Shown here piece after piece: positions 9,501 through 19,000 of a DNA stretch of 64,000 nt (position 1 is the first letter of the stretch; each line of letters begins with the position of its first letter). A program made the position numbers and the translations under genes. The notes under the pieces were generated by a model. It was not told where the DNA came from, searched no databases, and saw only the letters and a program-made list of their open reading frames with translations. The stretch comes from CAZCTC01 sp964501335. GTDB taxonomy: Bacteria; Chloroflexota; Anaerolineae; B4-G1; SLSP01. Where the stretch lies: positions 1 to 64,000 of the forward strand of contig CAZCTC010000032.1 in assembly GCA_964501335.1 (NCBI GenBank), read 5' to 3'.

Positions 9501-9696
9501 AGTTAATATTCCCCCCTTTGCGTAGCATCCCGCTTGCGGGAGAAAAGGGGCCATTCTCTCCCCCTATCGGTAGATCTCCTTAGCACGCTTTTTTGCCGGA
9601 AAAATTCGACCACGGTTAACTGTGGTCCTACCTCGAAATGGCAACTTGAATTATTGATATAAAATGGAGGGCGGATTACGATCAAAGGAGCCTTCC

Positions 9697-12600
9697 ATGA
9701 CGCTGTTTATCGGTTTGCTGGGGCAACCGCGGCTGGCAGTGGATACCACGCCTATCCCACTTTCCGCGCCGCCTAAAACGCTCCCTCTCATGGCTTACCT
9801 CTTGTTACACTGCCGTCAGCCCGTCGAACGGCGACAGGTAGCCTTTACTTTATGGCCGGACGAGACCGAAACGGCAGCGCGCGCCAACCTGCGCCGTCAT
9901 ATCCACCATCTCCAACGGCTACTCCCGGAAACACCCCCGGACCGTCCCTGGCTCTTAAATACAGCCGGCACGATCGGCTGGAACCCTCAATCCGACTTCT
10001 GGTTGGATGTCGATGAATTTCAACGCCTGAGCCGCCAGGCCGACACCAATGAAGAAGCCGTCGCCTGCTATAAAGGCGCTCTGCTGGAAAATGTCTACGA
10101 CGATTGGATCTTCTTCGACCGGGAACAATTACACAACAGCTATCTCGATATCCTGCTCAAGCTCATCCTGCAATACCGGGCCCAACGCAATCACCCCCGG
10201 GCTCTGGAACTGGCCCGAAAGCTGCTGACCTGCGACCCCTTCCGGGAAGATGTAGTCCGCCAGCTGATCAGTATCCGTTATGAGCTGGGAGACAGCGCTG
10301 GTGGCATCCAGGAATATAGAAACTTCGAACAGTTGCTGCGCCGTGAAATGGGAACCACGCCTATGCCGGAAACCCGCGCCCTGTATGATCTGATCAGGCG
10401 CAATCTGGAACTGCCGGGAACCCCTCCTGCCCGCCCCACCTCCGAAATCCCCACGGCCCAGGAAATTTCCCCCTCCATTTCCACGCTCCCCTTTGTCGGA
10501 CGGGGAATAGAACTGGAACAGGCCCTCTCCTGGTGGGCCCGGGCAGCTCGCGGCAACGGCAGTCTGGCCCTGATCGGTGGTGAAACCGGGATCGGCAAAA
10601 GCCGGCTGGCCCAGGAACTGGCTCAGATCGTCAAGAATCAAGGCGGCCGCATCCTCTACGGCATCGGCGGGCCGTTGATCTCCGAACCCTATCAACCGCT
10701 GATCGCCGCCCTGGAATCTGCACTCTCCTTTATCGCCGCCTTGAAAGTCGGCCCCCTCATCCAGGCCGCCCTGGCTCCCCTGCTCCCCGAACTCAACCAG
10801 CGGCTGAAATTGCCGCTGTTGCCCAAACTCGACCCGCTTCAGGAACGGATGCGCATGTTCGACGCCGTCGCGCACTGCCTGGAAAGTCTGGCAGAAATAC
10901 GGCCTCTGCTGCTGATTCTGGAAGATCTCCACAAGGTTGAAGCCAGCACGGTCGAACTGATCGAATTTCTCACCCGTCGCCTGCCCCATGCAGGAGTTCT
11001 CATCGTCGGCATCTATCGAGAAGATGCCATGCCGTTATCCCATCCGCTGCGCGCCATGCGCCGACGACTCAATGCTGAAAACCAGCTTCAACATCTGGCA
11101 CTGGGTCCATTGCCCCTTTCCGCCATTGAAGATCTGCTCCATCGATTGGAAGCCGCCCGGCAATTGACCACGCCGCCTCGCCATCTGGCAAAGCAAATCT
11201 TTGACCGCAGCGAGGGTCATCCCCTCTTTGCAGAATTGCTTTTGCTCCACTGGCAGGAAAACCGCCAGATGCAGCTGGAACAATTGCCCGGCGAAGTGCA
11301 CGCCGTAATCCAACAACGGCTTGCCGGCCTGCCGGAACTCACCCGCGCCTATGCCGGGGTCGCTGCCATTTCCGGCTCGGCCTTCGATGCCGAGGTCGTG
11401 CGCGAAGTCGGCGGCTGGAATGAAAATCAAACCCAGCAAAGCCTCAGCCTGCTGCTTGAACGTCACCTGATCCGGGATACCCAAAACCGGGAACGTTTCG
11501 ACTACAGCTTTGCCCATCACCTGATCCAGGCAGCCCTTTATGAAGAGATCCCTCCCACCAAACGTCGCAGCCGACATCTGCGCATCGCTCAGGTACTGGA
11601 AAGCCTCTACCCCGACCGCCGCAGCGAATTGATCGGAGAGCTGGCCTGGCATTACGATCATGGCAACGCCCCCACCGCAGCCGTCCCCTGCTATCTCGCC
11701 GTGGCCCAACACCATTTCCAGATCTATGCCGACCAGGAAGCCTTGATCGCGCTTAATCGAGCCCTGGAACTGTGTGCCGAATTCCCCGTGGAAACCGATC
11801 CCCGCTGGCAGGTCAACGCGCTCTTGCTACGCGAAGAAATCTACCGCCGCCGCGGCGAACGGGCCCCGCAACTGGCCGATCTCCAACAGCTCGAAAGCTG
11901 GGCCTGCCGGCTGCCGGACCAGGAACTCTACTACGAACTGCTCAAACGCCGTATCCTCTACTGCCGTGCCGTCGACGATCGCCCCACGCATCAGGCGCTG
12001 CTCCAGGAGCTCAAAACCCTGGCCGCACAATCCGGTGATCTCCGCCGGCTGGCCGAAGCAGAACTGGCCGAAGGTGAGTATCAAATCCTGCTGGGCGCCG
12101 GCGCTGAAGCCCAATCGCATCTGCAAACCGCCCTCCATTTCGCCCTGCAACTCAACGATGCGGCCCTGTTGATTGCCGGCTATTGCGCCCTCGCCGGCGC
12201 CGAAGTCCAACAGGGACTGTTCGCCGAGGCACAAACAGCCCTGACGCAGGCCGGTCGGTTGACCGAGGCGCAGTCCAATCGATCTCTGATCGTCGCCACC
12301 CTCAAAGCCACCAGTGGGTCGTTGTTCGCCCGTCAGGATTTCGAAGGCGCCCAAACCCTGGCCTCGCAAATGCTGGCTCTCAGTCGAGAGATCGGAGATC
12401 GGGAAGGCGAAGCCGATGCCCTCGCCCGTCTCGGATCGGTCGCCGCCCGCCTCTTCCAGGTCCAGGAAGCCCGCCGGCACTATCTCGAAGCCGCCCGTCT
12501 CTATCAAAAGCTGGGCAAACGCCAGGGTCAGGCAGCCGTGTTGATCAATACCTGCATGTTGATTGTCGGACGGCTGGGACAATACCAGGAAGGACTCATC

Positions 12601-13221
12601 CTTACCCGCGAGGCCCAGGCTCTCTTCAGCAATCTCAACGACCTGCGCGGACAGACCGTCTGCTGGCTCAATGAAGGGATGATCACGCTTTATCTGGAAG
12701 ACTACCCCGCCAGCTATGCCGCCTCATATCGGGGACTGGAACTGGCTCGCCAGATCGAAAGCCGGGTGATGGAGGCCAATGCATTGAGCAATCTGGGGGC
12801 CGCCGAACGAGAACTCGGCCGGCTGGATGAGGCGATTGCCCATATGGAAAGCGGACTGATGATCCGCCGCGAACTGGGACAACCGGCCGAGTTGGGCACC
12901 GATCTCTGCGATTTGACGGTCGCCTACTGCCGGCAAGGCAATTTTATCGCAGCAAAACAAAGCGCGGATGAAATGTTGACCCTCTATGCCGGATTGGAAT
13001 CGTCCATGATGCATCCACAGTACATCCTCTGGGCGGCAGCGCAAACCTATCGAGGCTGGGGAGATGAAAAGCGCGCCCATGAATTGCTCCAACAGGCCTA
13101 TCAGGTCATGCAGCAACGTGCCGCCGCCCTCCCCGAAGCTGAATATCACGCCACCTATCACACTCTGCCCTTCAACCGCCAAATCAAAGCCGCCTGGGAA
13201 GAAAATCGGTGGCCCGGATAA
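9697..13221 (+). CDS. BTAD-domain transcriptional activator with AAA ATPase and TPR repeats
   Basis: 1174 aa from the ATG at 9697, chosen over an upstream in-frame start at 9664 because AAAGGAG lies 6 nt before it. Residues 1-90 form the winged-helix DNA-binding domain (MAYLLLHCRQPVERRQVAFTLWP), and about 95-240 the bacterial transcriptional activation (BTAD) helices. Then comes a STAND-like AAA ATPase with Walker A GETGIGKS near 294 and Walker B LLLILEDLH near 403. The C-terminal half (about 640-1150) is a chain of TPR repeats. The class senses a signal through the TPR/ATPase part and activates target promoters. A small gene of a family often seen beside such regulators follows at 13501. Confidence 0.9.
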   Translation: MTLFIGLLGQPRLAVDTTPIPLSAPPKTLPLMAYLLLHCRQPVERRQVAFTLWPDETETAARANLRRHIHHLQRLLPETPPDRPWLLNTAGTIGWNPQSDFWLDVDEFQRLSRQADTNEEAVACYKGALLENVYDDWIFFDREQLHNSYLDILLKLILQYRAQRNHPRALELARKLLTCDPFREDVVRQLISIRYELGDSAGGIQEYRNFEQLLRREMGTTPMPETRALYDLIRRNLELPGTPPARPTSEIPTAQEISPSISTLPFVGRGIELEQALSWWARAARGNGSLALIGGETGIGKSRLAQELAQIVKNQGGRILYGIGGPLISEPYQPLIAALESALSFIAALKVGPLIQAALAPLLPELNQRLKLPLLPKLDPLQERMRMFDAVAHCLESLAEIRPLLLILEDLHKVEASTVELIEFLTRRLPHAGVLIVGIYREDAMPLSHPLRAMRRRLNAENQLQHLALGPLPLSAIEDLLHRLEAARQLTTPPRHLAKQIFDRSEGHPLFAELLLLHWQENRQMQLEQLPGEVHAVIQQRLAGLPELTRAYAGVAAISGSAFDAEVVREVGGWNENQTQQSLSLLLERHLIRDTQNRERFDYSFAHHLIQAALYEEIPPTKRRSRHLRIAQVLESLYPDRRSELIGELAWHYDHGNAPTAAVPCYLAVAQHHFQIYADQEALIALNRALELCAEFPVETDPRWQVNALLLREEIYRRRGERAPQLADLQQLESWACRLPDQELYYELLKRRILYCRAVDDRPTHQALLQELKTLAAQSGDLRRLAEAELAEGEYQILLGAGAEAQSHLQTALHFALQLNDAALLIAGYCALAGAEVQQGLFAEAQTALTQAGRLTEAQSNRSLIVATLKATSGSLFARQDFEGAQTLASQMLALSREIGDREGEADALARLGSVAARLFQVQEARRHYLEAARLYQKLGKRQGQAAVLINTCMLIVGRLGQYQEGLILTREAQALFSNLNDLRGQTVCWLNEGMITLYLEDYPASYAASYRGLELARQIESRVMEANALSNLGAAERELGRLDEAIAHMESGLMIRRELGQPAELGTDLCDLTVAYCRQGNFIAAKQSADEMLTLYAGLESSMMHPQYILWAAAQTYRGWGDEKRAHELLQQAYQVMQQRAAALPEAEYHATYHTLPFNRQIKAAWEENRWPG

Positions 13222-13305
13222 TAAACACAGGTCACTCCATTTCAAAAAAAAGCAGTACCGCATAATTCACTCAGATTTCACAGTAAAGGCGCAGAGAAAA
13301 AGCCT

Positions 13306-13420
13306 ATGTTTTCGTGCGCATTCGGATGCGCGCGAAAACATACATAAAAACTCTCTCCCCCCATCCTGCGCGTCGCTGCGAGCCGGACAAAAGCCTTATG
13401 CGGGACGCAAAAAGCCGGCC
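13306..13420 (-). repeat. Dispersed hairpin repeat, copy 3 (inverted)
   Basis: Stem 13306-13341 (ATGTTTTCGTGCGCAT / loop TCGG / complement with one G-T pair), then the left arm read backwards: CTCTCTCCCCCCATCCTGCGCG, then GCGGGACGC. To its left lies GGCGCAGAGAAAAAGCC, the inverted right tail seen in other copies. Confidence 0.75.
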
Positions 13421-13500
13421 TTTAACCGAAATCGATGAACAATCGCACAGGTCGATTAGCTTTGGACGTTTTTTGGACGCTTCAATCTTACAATAAAACC

Positions 13501-13698
13501 ATGAACGGAAATAACCCCTGTCGTTCTCAGCATCTTTTTATCGTTCGCCTGTGGAACGAGAGCACTACCCTGCCGGATCAATGGCGTGGATCGGTAGAAT
13601 ATACCCTCACCGGACAAAAATTCTATTTCACTTCCATGGAAGATATGAACGACTTTATCAAACTATGTCTTAACGGCTCGTGCAACTCAGACAGCTGA
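13501..13698 (+). CDS. Small conserved-type protein (WRGSVEY..SMEDMNDFI)
   Basis: 65 aa from the ATG at 13501. The pattern 'HLFIVRLWNE ... WRGSVEYTLTGQKFYFTSMEDMNDFI' matches, from memory, a family of short Chloroflexota proteins with no assigned function that are commonly found near BTAD/AAA regulators. No signal peptide or membrane segment. The region upstream contains hairpin copy 3. It could be co-regulated with the BTAD gene, but a 280-bp gap separates them. The family recollection needs a database search. Confidence 0.6.
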   Translation: MNGNNPCRSQHLFIVRLWNESTTLPDQWRGSVEYTLTGQKFYFTSMEDMNDFIKLCLNGSCNSDS

Positions 13699-13722
13699 TT
13701 TCTATCTATGCCGCCGGCTTTT

Positions 13723-13840
13723 AACGTCCCGCAAAAGGCTTTTGCCGGCTTGCAGCGACGCGCCGGACGGGAAAAGAGTGTTATTTTTATTGTGTTTGCG
13801 CGGGCTTCAGAAAGCCCGCGCAAACACAGCTGTTTTCTTT
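13723..13840 (+). repeat. Dispersed hairpin repeat, copy 4
   Basis: AACGTCCCGC left arm at 13723, GACGCGCCGGACGGG in the middle, stem 13792-13827 with core GCGCGGGCTT / AAGCCCGCGC and loop CAGA. It starts 25 bp after the small gene. The 13699-14074 gap holds only this copy, the next copy and the MerR promoter. Confidence 0.8.
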
Positions 13841-13870
13841 TACCTTTCCAGGTAAGCTGTTAGATTTCCA

Positions 13871-14020
13871 CGTCCCGCAAAAAGCTTTTGTTTGGTAAAA
13901 AGCAACGCACTGGGCAAAGCAGGCAGAGAGAGTTTTTTGTTTGTGTTTTGGCGCGCATAAGAATGCGCGCCAAAACACGAGCTTTTTTTCTGCGCCCTCG
14001 GCGCCTTTGCGGTGAAATCT
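13871..14020 (+). repeat. Dispersed hairpin repeat, copy 5, with long right tail
   Basis: CGTCCCGC at 13871, stem 13943-13978 (GTGTTTTGGCGCGCAT / loop AAGA / complement), T-run, then the extra tail GGCGCCTTTGCGGTGAAATC that also follows the copy at 41923 and precedes the inverted copy at 13306. Confidence 0.8.
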
Positions 14021-14037
14021 GAATCTAAATTTCCCTC

Positions 14038-14068
14038 TTGACTCTAGGGTTACCCGAGGCATTACACT
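14038..14068 (+). promoter_or_regulatory. MerR-type promoter with 19-bp spacer
   Basis: TTGACT at 14038-14043 and TACACT at 14063-14068, 19-bp spacer, with the dyad GGGT-T-ACCC in the spacer (outer CT/AG also pair). The -10 box overlaps the upstream in-frame ATG at 14069, which therefore cannot be the translation start. The ATG at 14075 lies at the expected transcription start. Confidence 0.75.
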
Positions 14069-14074
14069 ATGGGC

Positions 14075-14923
14075 ATGTTCCAAATAGGTGAGTTTTCCCG
14101 CATAGGCAAAGTGACGATCGATACGCTGCGGCATTACGATGCGCTTGGTTTGCTCAAGCCTGCCAGAGTGGATCCCTTTACCGGCTACCGTTACTACTCC
14201 ATCAAACAACTGGAGCCCCTCAATCGGATCCTCGCGCTGAAAGAAGTAGGGTTTTCCCTGGAGGAAATTGCACATATTCTCCGCAACAACCCTACCCCCG
14301 ATGAATTGCGCGGCATGTTGAAAGCCCAGTTAGCATTGGCCGAAAGCGCCGTAGAAACAGCGCTGCTGCGGCGGGAACGAATCATGGCTCACCTGAACCA
14401 TCTTAACCAGGAGGGAAATATGCCTGCTTACGAAGTAACCCTGAAACCGGTAGAGGCTCTCACCATCGCCGCAATCCGGAAAACAGTGCCGGCCCTTGAG
14501 CAAATGTCCCAACATTGGGCAGAAATGTTCAATACCATTGCCGGTTGGATGACCGCCAACCGCCTGCCGTTCGGCCCGGTCATCACCCTCTATCATAACG
14601 AAGGTTATACCACCGAACTCATCGACACAGAATGCGCCTTCATCATTCCCAACACAGCGCCCGACAAAATCGCCGCTCCCATGCCCCCCATCGTCGTGCG
14701 TGAAATCGAAGCCTTTCCCCAGGTAGCCACCACCATCGTAGCCGACTGGAAAACAGAAGGAATGCAAACGGCTTACTATGCCCTCGGCCAGTGGATCGAA
14801 AACCATGGCTATCGCATTGTCGGGGCGCCACGAGAACTATATTACGGCTCTCCCGCCCAGGGCGAATACACAGCTGAGATCCAATTCCCGGTGGAAAAGG
14901 ATGGTGTGAAATGGGAAAAATAA
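14075..14923 (+). CDS. MerR-family regulator with GyrI-like effector-binding domain (BmrR-like)
   Basis: 282 aa from ATG 14075; an ATG two codons earlier overlaps the -10 box. Residues 1-70 are the MerR winged helix (MFQIGEFSRIGKVTIDTLRHYDALGLLKP, shown here as its start MFQIGEFS and the turn RHYDALGLLKP). Residues 75-110 form the coiled coil, and 118-280 the AraC/GyrI-type effector-binding fold (VTLKPVEALTIAAIRKTVP to the final AEIQFPVEK). Homologues such as BmrR bind lipophilic cations and untwist a 19-bp promoter. Here it overlaps the start of a flavin-reductase-like gene by 13 bp, so the two are co-transcribed. Confidence 0.9.
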   Translation: MFQIGEFSRIGKVTIDTLRHYDALGLLKPARVDPFTGYRYYSIKQLEPLNRILALKEVGFSLEEIAHILRNNPTPDELRGMLKAQLALAESAVETALLRRERIMAHLNHLNQEGNMPAYEVTLKPVEALTIAAIRKTVPALEQMSQHWAEMFNTIAGWMTANRLPFGPVITLYHNEGYTTELIDTECAFIIPNTAPDKIAAPMPPIVVREIEAFPQVATTIVADWKTEGMQTAYYALGQWIENHGYRIVGAPRELYYGSPAQGEYTAEIQFPVEKDGVKWEK

Positions 14924-15483
14924 AGACGGGGGCCTGGAATCCCTTGCCGGTCGTCCCGATCGTTCTGGTAGGAGCCAATGTAGAGGGAAAACCCAATTAC
15001 CTGGCTGCCGGCTTCGTCAACGGCGTCAATATCAAACCGGCCATCGCCTATATCAGCCTGAACCATCAACATCACACCCCCAAAGGCATCCTTGAGAACG
15101 GCACCTTCAGCATCAATGTGCCTTCGGCTGATTATGTGATCGAAACCGATTACTGCGGATTGGTCAGCGGACGCAACGTCGACAAGTCCAAAATCTTCAC
15201 CACCTTCTACGGCGAACTGGAAAGCGCACCCATGATAGCCGAATTCCCCATCACCTGCGAATGCCGGTATACCGGACAGAAGGTGGAATTTGAAATGGAT
15301 ACGGTCTATTTCGGTGAGATCGTTCAGGTATACATCAACGAGGAAATCCTGGGGGAAAACCAGAAGATAGACATTGTGAAAGCCAATCCAATTTACTATT
15401 CAGGGATTGAAAATCGCTATCGCAGATTGGGAGAGGATTTAGGACCGGGCTGGCAGATCGGCAAGCAATATACGGCTGAATAA
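14911..15483 (+). CDS. Flavin-reductase-like FMN-binding protein
   Basis: 190 aa. The start overlaps the end of the MerR gene (ATG in the GAAATGGGAAAA stretch). It matches the flavin reductase-like split-barrel family: PLPVVPIVLVGANVEGKPNYLAAGFVNG, then SLNHQHHTPKG, NGTFSINVPS and the TDYCGLVSGRNVDKS region. Members bind FMN and reduce flavin or act as NAD(P)H:flavin oxidoreductases; the substrate here is unknown. Being in a two-gene operon with a drug-sensing MerR regulator suggests a detoxification or redox response to the same ligand. No signal peptide. Confidence 0.88.
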   Translation: MGKIKTGAWNPLPVVPIVLVGANVEGKPNYLAAGFVNGVNIKPAIAYISLNHQHHTPKGILENGTFSINVPSADYVIETDYCGLVSGRNVDKSKIFTTFYGELESAPMIAEFPITCECRYTGQKVEFEMDTVYFGEIVQVYINEEILGENQKIDIVKANPIYYSGIENRYRRLGEDLGPGWQIGKQYTAE

Positions 15484-15496
15484 CAGAGAATCCTCC

Positions 15497-15612
15497 TCAC
15501 CCGCACCCGGCACTTTCTCTGTAGGATGCGCCGCGCGAAAAGGAAAGAGAGTTGTTTTTATTTATGTTTTCGCGCGCATCAGAATGCGCGCGAAAACACA
15601 GGCTTTTTCCAG
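15497..15612 (+). repeat. Dispersed hairpin repeat, copy 6
   Basis: Degenerate left arm (CCGCACCCGG, then GCGCCGCGCG), stem 15564-15599 (ATGTTTTCGCGCGCAT / CAGA), then GGCTTTTTCC. Lies between convergent genes. The whole gap 15484-16059 is made of this copy and the next two. Confidence 0.75.
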
Positions 15613-15790
15613 AGTCGCTCCGGCGAGACGCTCTGAGCCCTCCCCCTCACCTCTATGCCGGCAGCGCTACCCGCCCAAGAATCTCCTGAAAGCGCGTCGC
15701 GCCTGTACCACAACATGGGGGAGGGATGGGAGGACATATCAGGCAACTTAAACCATTTACGACAGCAATCACCCGGAAAAGCGAGAGAAA

Positions 15791-15900
15791 GAAAACCCGT
15801 ATTTTTGCGCGCATTCTGATGCGCGCAAAAATACAAACAAAAAAACTCTCTCCCCATCCTGCGCGTCGCACCTTACGGGGAAAATACCCTTTGCGGAACG
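15791..15900 (-). repeat. Dispersed hairpin repeat, copy 7 (inverted)
   Basis: Stem 15799-15834 (GTATTTTTGCGCGCAT / TCTG) followed by the left arm in reverse (CTCTCTCCCCATCCTGCGCG, then GCGGAACG). It is part of a long block repeated exactly at +7605 bp. Confidence 0.8.
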
Positions 15901-15949
15901 CTACAAGGCCGGGACCATCCAGACACAACGCCTTCAATTGCCTGATAGG

Positions 15950-16035
15950 GGATGGGAGGGGGCGAAGTACGAGGGTTGTTTTTATTGTGATTGCGCGCGC
16001 ATCGAAATGCGCGCGCAATCACGGATCTTTTTACG
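15950..16035 (+). repeat. Dispersed hairpin repeat, copy 8 (left arm degenerate)
   Basis: Stem 15987-16022 (GTGATTGCGCGCGCAT / loop CGAA / complement) then GGATCTTTTTA, 37 bp before the stop codon of the minus-strand giant gene. In this position it may also terminate that gene. Confidence 0.7.
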
Positions 16036-16059
16036 TTTCCCCTGTCAGGGTTCACGTTT

Positions 16060-19000
16060 CTACGGTCGGCAATTCCTACAGACCATCGGCAAAACCAACC
16101 GGTAAACGGTGAGCCGCGAAGAGCGGTTGTTGGCCAAATTGGTGTCGAACATGGTCGTCGGCGGTGTGATGGTCACCGTATTGGTCACCGGAACGCCGGT
16201 CGCATCGCTGGCCATGATAGTATAGGTGACCACACCTCCCACCGGGAAAGCCGCGAACGTTTCGTTGAGGAGATTGCCGGTGCCGGTAATGGCACAGGTC
16301 ACCCCACCGGTGCCCGCACAGCTCCAGTTCACCCCCACCAGATTGGCCGGGATAGTATCGGAAATCACAGCCCCCGGCGCCGGCCGCGGCCCGGCATTGC
16401 TCGCCACGATGATGATGCGATAGCCGGACGGCGTGGTCTGAATGGTCTGGCTGACTCCCAGATCGGCCACCGGCGTCACCGTCGCGGTCACCTGGGCGGT
16501 GCTTTGCAGCAATCCGTCACTGACGGTATAGGTGAAGGTATCGGTGCCCAGATAGCCGGTCGTCGGCGTGTAGATGACCCCCGTGCTGATGAAGGAAACC
16601 GTCCCATGCTGCGCGGCCCCGCCCCCCACCACGGTCAAAGGATCGTTTTCCCAATCGCTGTCGTTCGCCAGAACCGCCAGCGTGGTACTGATACCCTCCG
16701 GCACATTGTACAGGTCGTTCTGTACCTGCGGCGCCGTATTGGTCACCACCGTACTGCCGCCAGGAGGCAGAATGGGATCCGTATTCTGCGAACCCTGTTC
16801 ATTGCTGCTCACCTGAGCGATATTGCCGCCAATGGTGGTAACGCTGGGCGCAATCGTCACACTGATGATCGCCGTCCAGCTCTGCCCCGCAGCCAACGAA
16901 GCGAAGCTCCAGACCAGCGGATTGGGCCCCGTATATCCGCCTGGCGTCGCGGCCGTGAAGACCACCCCCGCCGGCAGCGTATCCGTCACCCGCACCCCGG
17001 TCATCGTCGTCGTCCCCGTGTTGGTGATGCGGATCGTATACCGCACCAGGTCACCCGGATAGAGCACCTGACCGTTAACATCTTCGGCCGTCTTGGCAAG
17101 AACCAACCCGGGCGTCACATTCGGCGAACCCGGCGGCAGGATCGGCTCAGTTCCATGCTGCCCCTGCTCATTGCTGCTCACCAAAGCCACATTGCCGCCG
17201 ATCGGCGTCGCCGTGCCGTCGACATGGACCAGAATCACCCCGGTCCAGGTAGCGCCCGCCGCCAAGGCACCCGCATTCCACACCACCGTCGTGGTACCGC
17301 TGTAACCGGCAGGGATAGCAGAATTGAAGGTCACCCCGGCCGGCAGGGTATCCGTCACGATGACTCCCGTCATCGTCGTCGCGCCCGTGTTGGTCACCCG
17401 AATGGTATAGCGCACGATATCGCCGGTGTAGAGCGGCGTCCCGTTGAGATCTTCCGCCGTCTTATCCACCACCATCCCCGGCAACAGATCCGACGAACCC
17501 GGCGGCGTGATCGGATCCGTCCCATGTTGCCCCTGTTCATTGCTGCTGACCTGCGCCACATTGCCGTCAAGAGAAGTGGTAGAACCGTCCATGTGAACCA
17601 GGATCACCCCGGTCCACGAAGCCCCGGCCGCCAACCCGCCCACATTCCATACAATCGTGGTCGTGCCGGTGTACCCGAGCGGAGTCGCAGAATCAAAGAC
17701 CACACCGGCAGGCAGGGTATCCGTGACCACCACCCCGGTCATAGCCGTCGCGCCGGTATTAGTGATGCGGATCGTATACTGCACCGTATCCCCGATATAG
17801 AGCGGGCTACCGTTCAGATCCTCCGCCTGCTTGGTAATCAACAACCCCGACATCACATCCGACGAACCCGGCGGCAGGATCGGCTGAGTACTGGTCTGCG
17901 GTTGCTGATCGCTGCTGATCCGGGCCACATTGCCCGGAAGCGGCGAAGTGGTACCGTCGACACGCACCACAATCTCGCCGGTCCAGGTAGCCCCCGGGAT
18001 CAAAGAACCGAGAGACCATTCCAACGGATTGGGTCCGCTATAGCCACCCGGGGTGGCCGAAACAAAAATCACACCCGCCGGCAACTGATCCTGAACCACC
18101 ACACCGGTATGCGTAAGGCTGCCGGTATTGGTCACGGAAATGGTGTATCGCACCAGATCGCCGTTATAGAGCGGCTCCCCATTCAGGTCTTCGGCCTTCT
18201 TGGAAATCGCCAGATCGGCGTTGGTCAGGACATGCACCACCACCTGTCCGGTGATATACAGAGGAGACTCCACACCCATACCGCCGTATTCCACCACATA
18301 ACCGCCGTCAACTACACCGATATTGCCGCTGGTCGTATCATCCCAATATTCGGCTACCTGATAACCCATCCAAACCCGATTGGTGGCATCCGCCGCATTG
18401 GGCTCACTGGGAGACCAATAACTGTACTCCCCGGTAGCACTGCAAATCCCCTGGAATCCCCGACCACAAGCATTGGCCCAGAAGAGACGCCCGAGACCGC
18501 TGTTTTCCAGCCCTTCCGGACCGGTCACCCAGCGATATTCAGAACCGCTGGCGTAACCGGCGCCCCCCAACCAGGCATGCGCATCGGAAACCTTATCGCC
18601 CACGAAGCGCCGTTCCGCATCGGAGGTGATGGTCGCCAGATACCCTGGTCTGCCGAAGTACGACCGGGCCGCCGCTGCCGTCCGCGAAGCATCCCAACTC
18701 CCCACCGTGGACACCAGTTCATAGAAATGCCCATTGCCGGGGAAGGCCAGCGCCTGACCCAGCATAAATTCAACCGTGCGCGTCGTCACAGCGCTCGGGA
18801 AACCCAGATTGTAATAAGTGACCGTACGCAGCGCTTCCTGGTAATAGGTAATGGAAGCCGTACCGGTCAGCACCATAACGCCGGTGGCCGTATCGTACTT
18901 CCAGCTCAGCGCCCCGATCGTGCCGGTGACGCCGCTCTGACCCAGGATGCCCAGACGATCGTTGGCCGCGTCGAAATTGAAGTCGAGCACCACCCGCGCT

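Larger units (their letters stand above)
8976..9696. other. Intergenic region with several hairpins, no credible gene
   Basis: Between the TipA-like gene and the BTAD regulator. Holds the hairpin at 9012-9047, a terminator-like hairpin at 9272-9305 (AAAACCTCATGAA / TTCAT..GAGGGGTTTT), two CG-rich hairpins at 9309-9346 and 9462-9500, and a C-run/G-run stem near 9427-9452. A weak reading frame from a GTG at 9126 runs through these hairpins and is not believed. Confidence 0.6.
15727..16605. repeat. 879-bp block identical to 23332-24210
   Basis: By eye I find no mismatch between this block and 23332-24210 (constant offset 7605). It covers the 3' intergenic region with two hairpins and the last about 180 codons of the giant gene. 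The first difference is at 16606 (A here, G at 24211). Confidence 0.85.
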
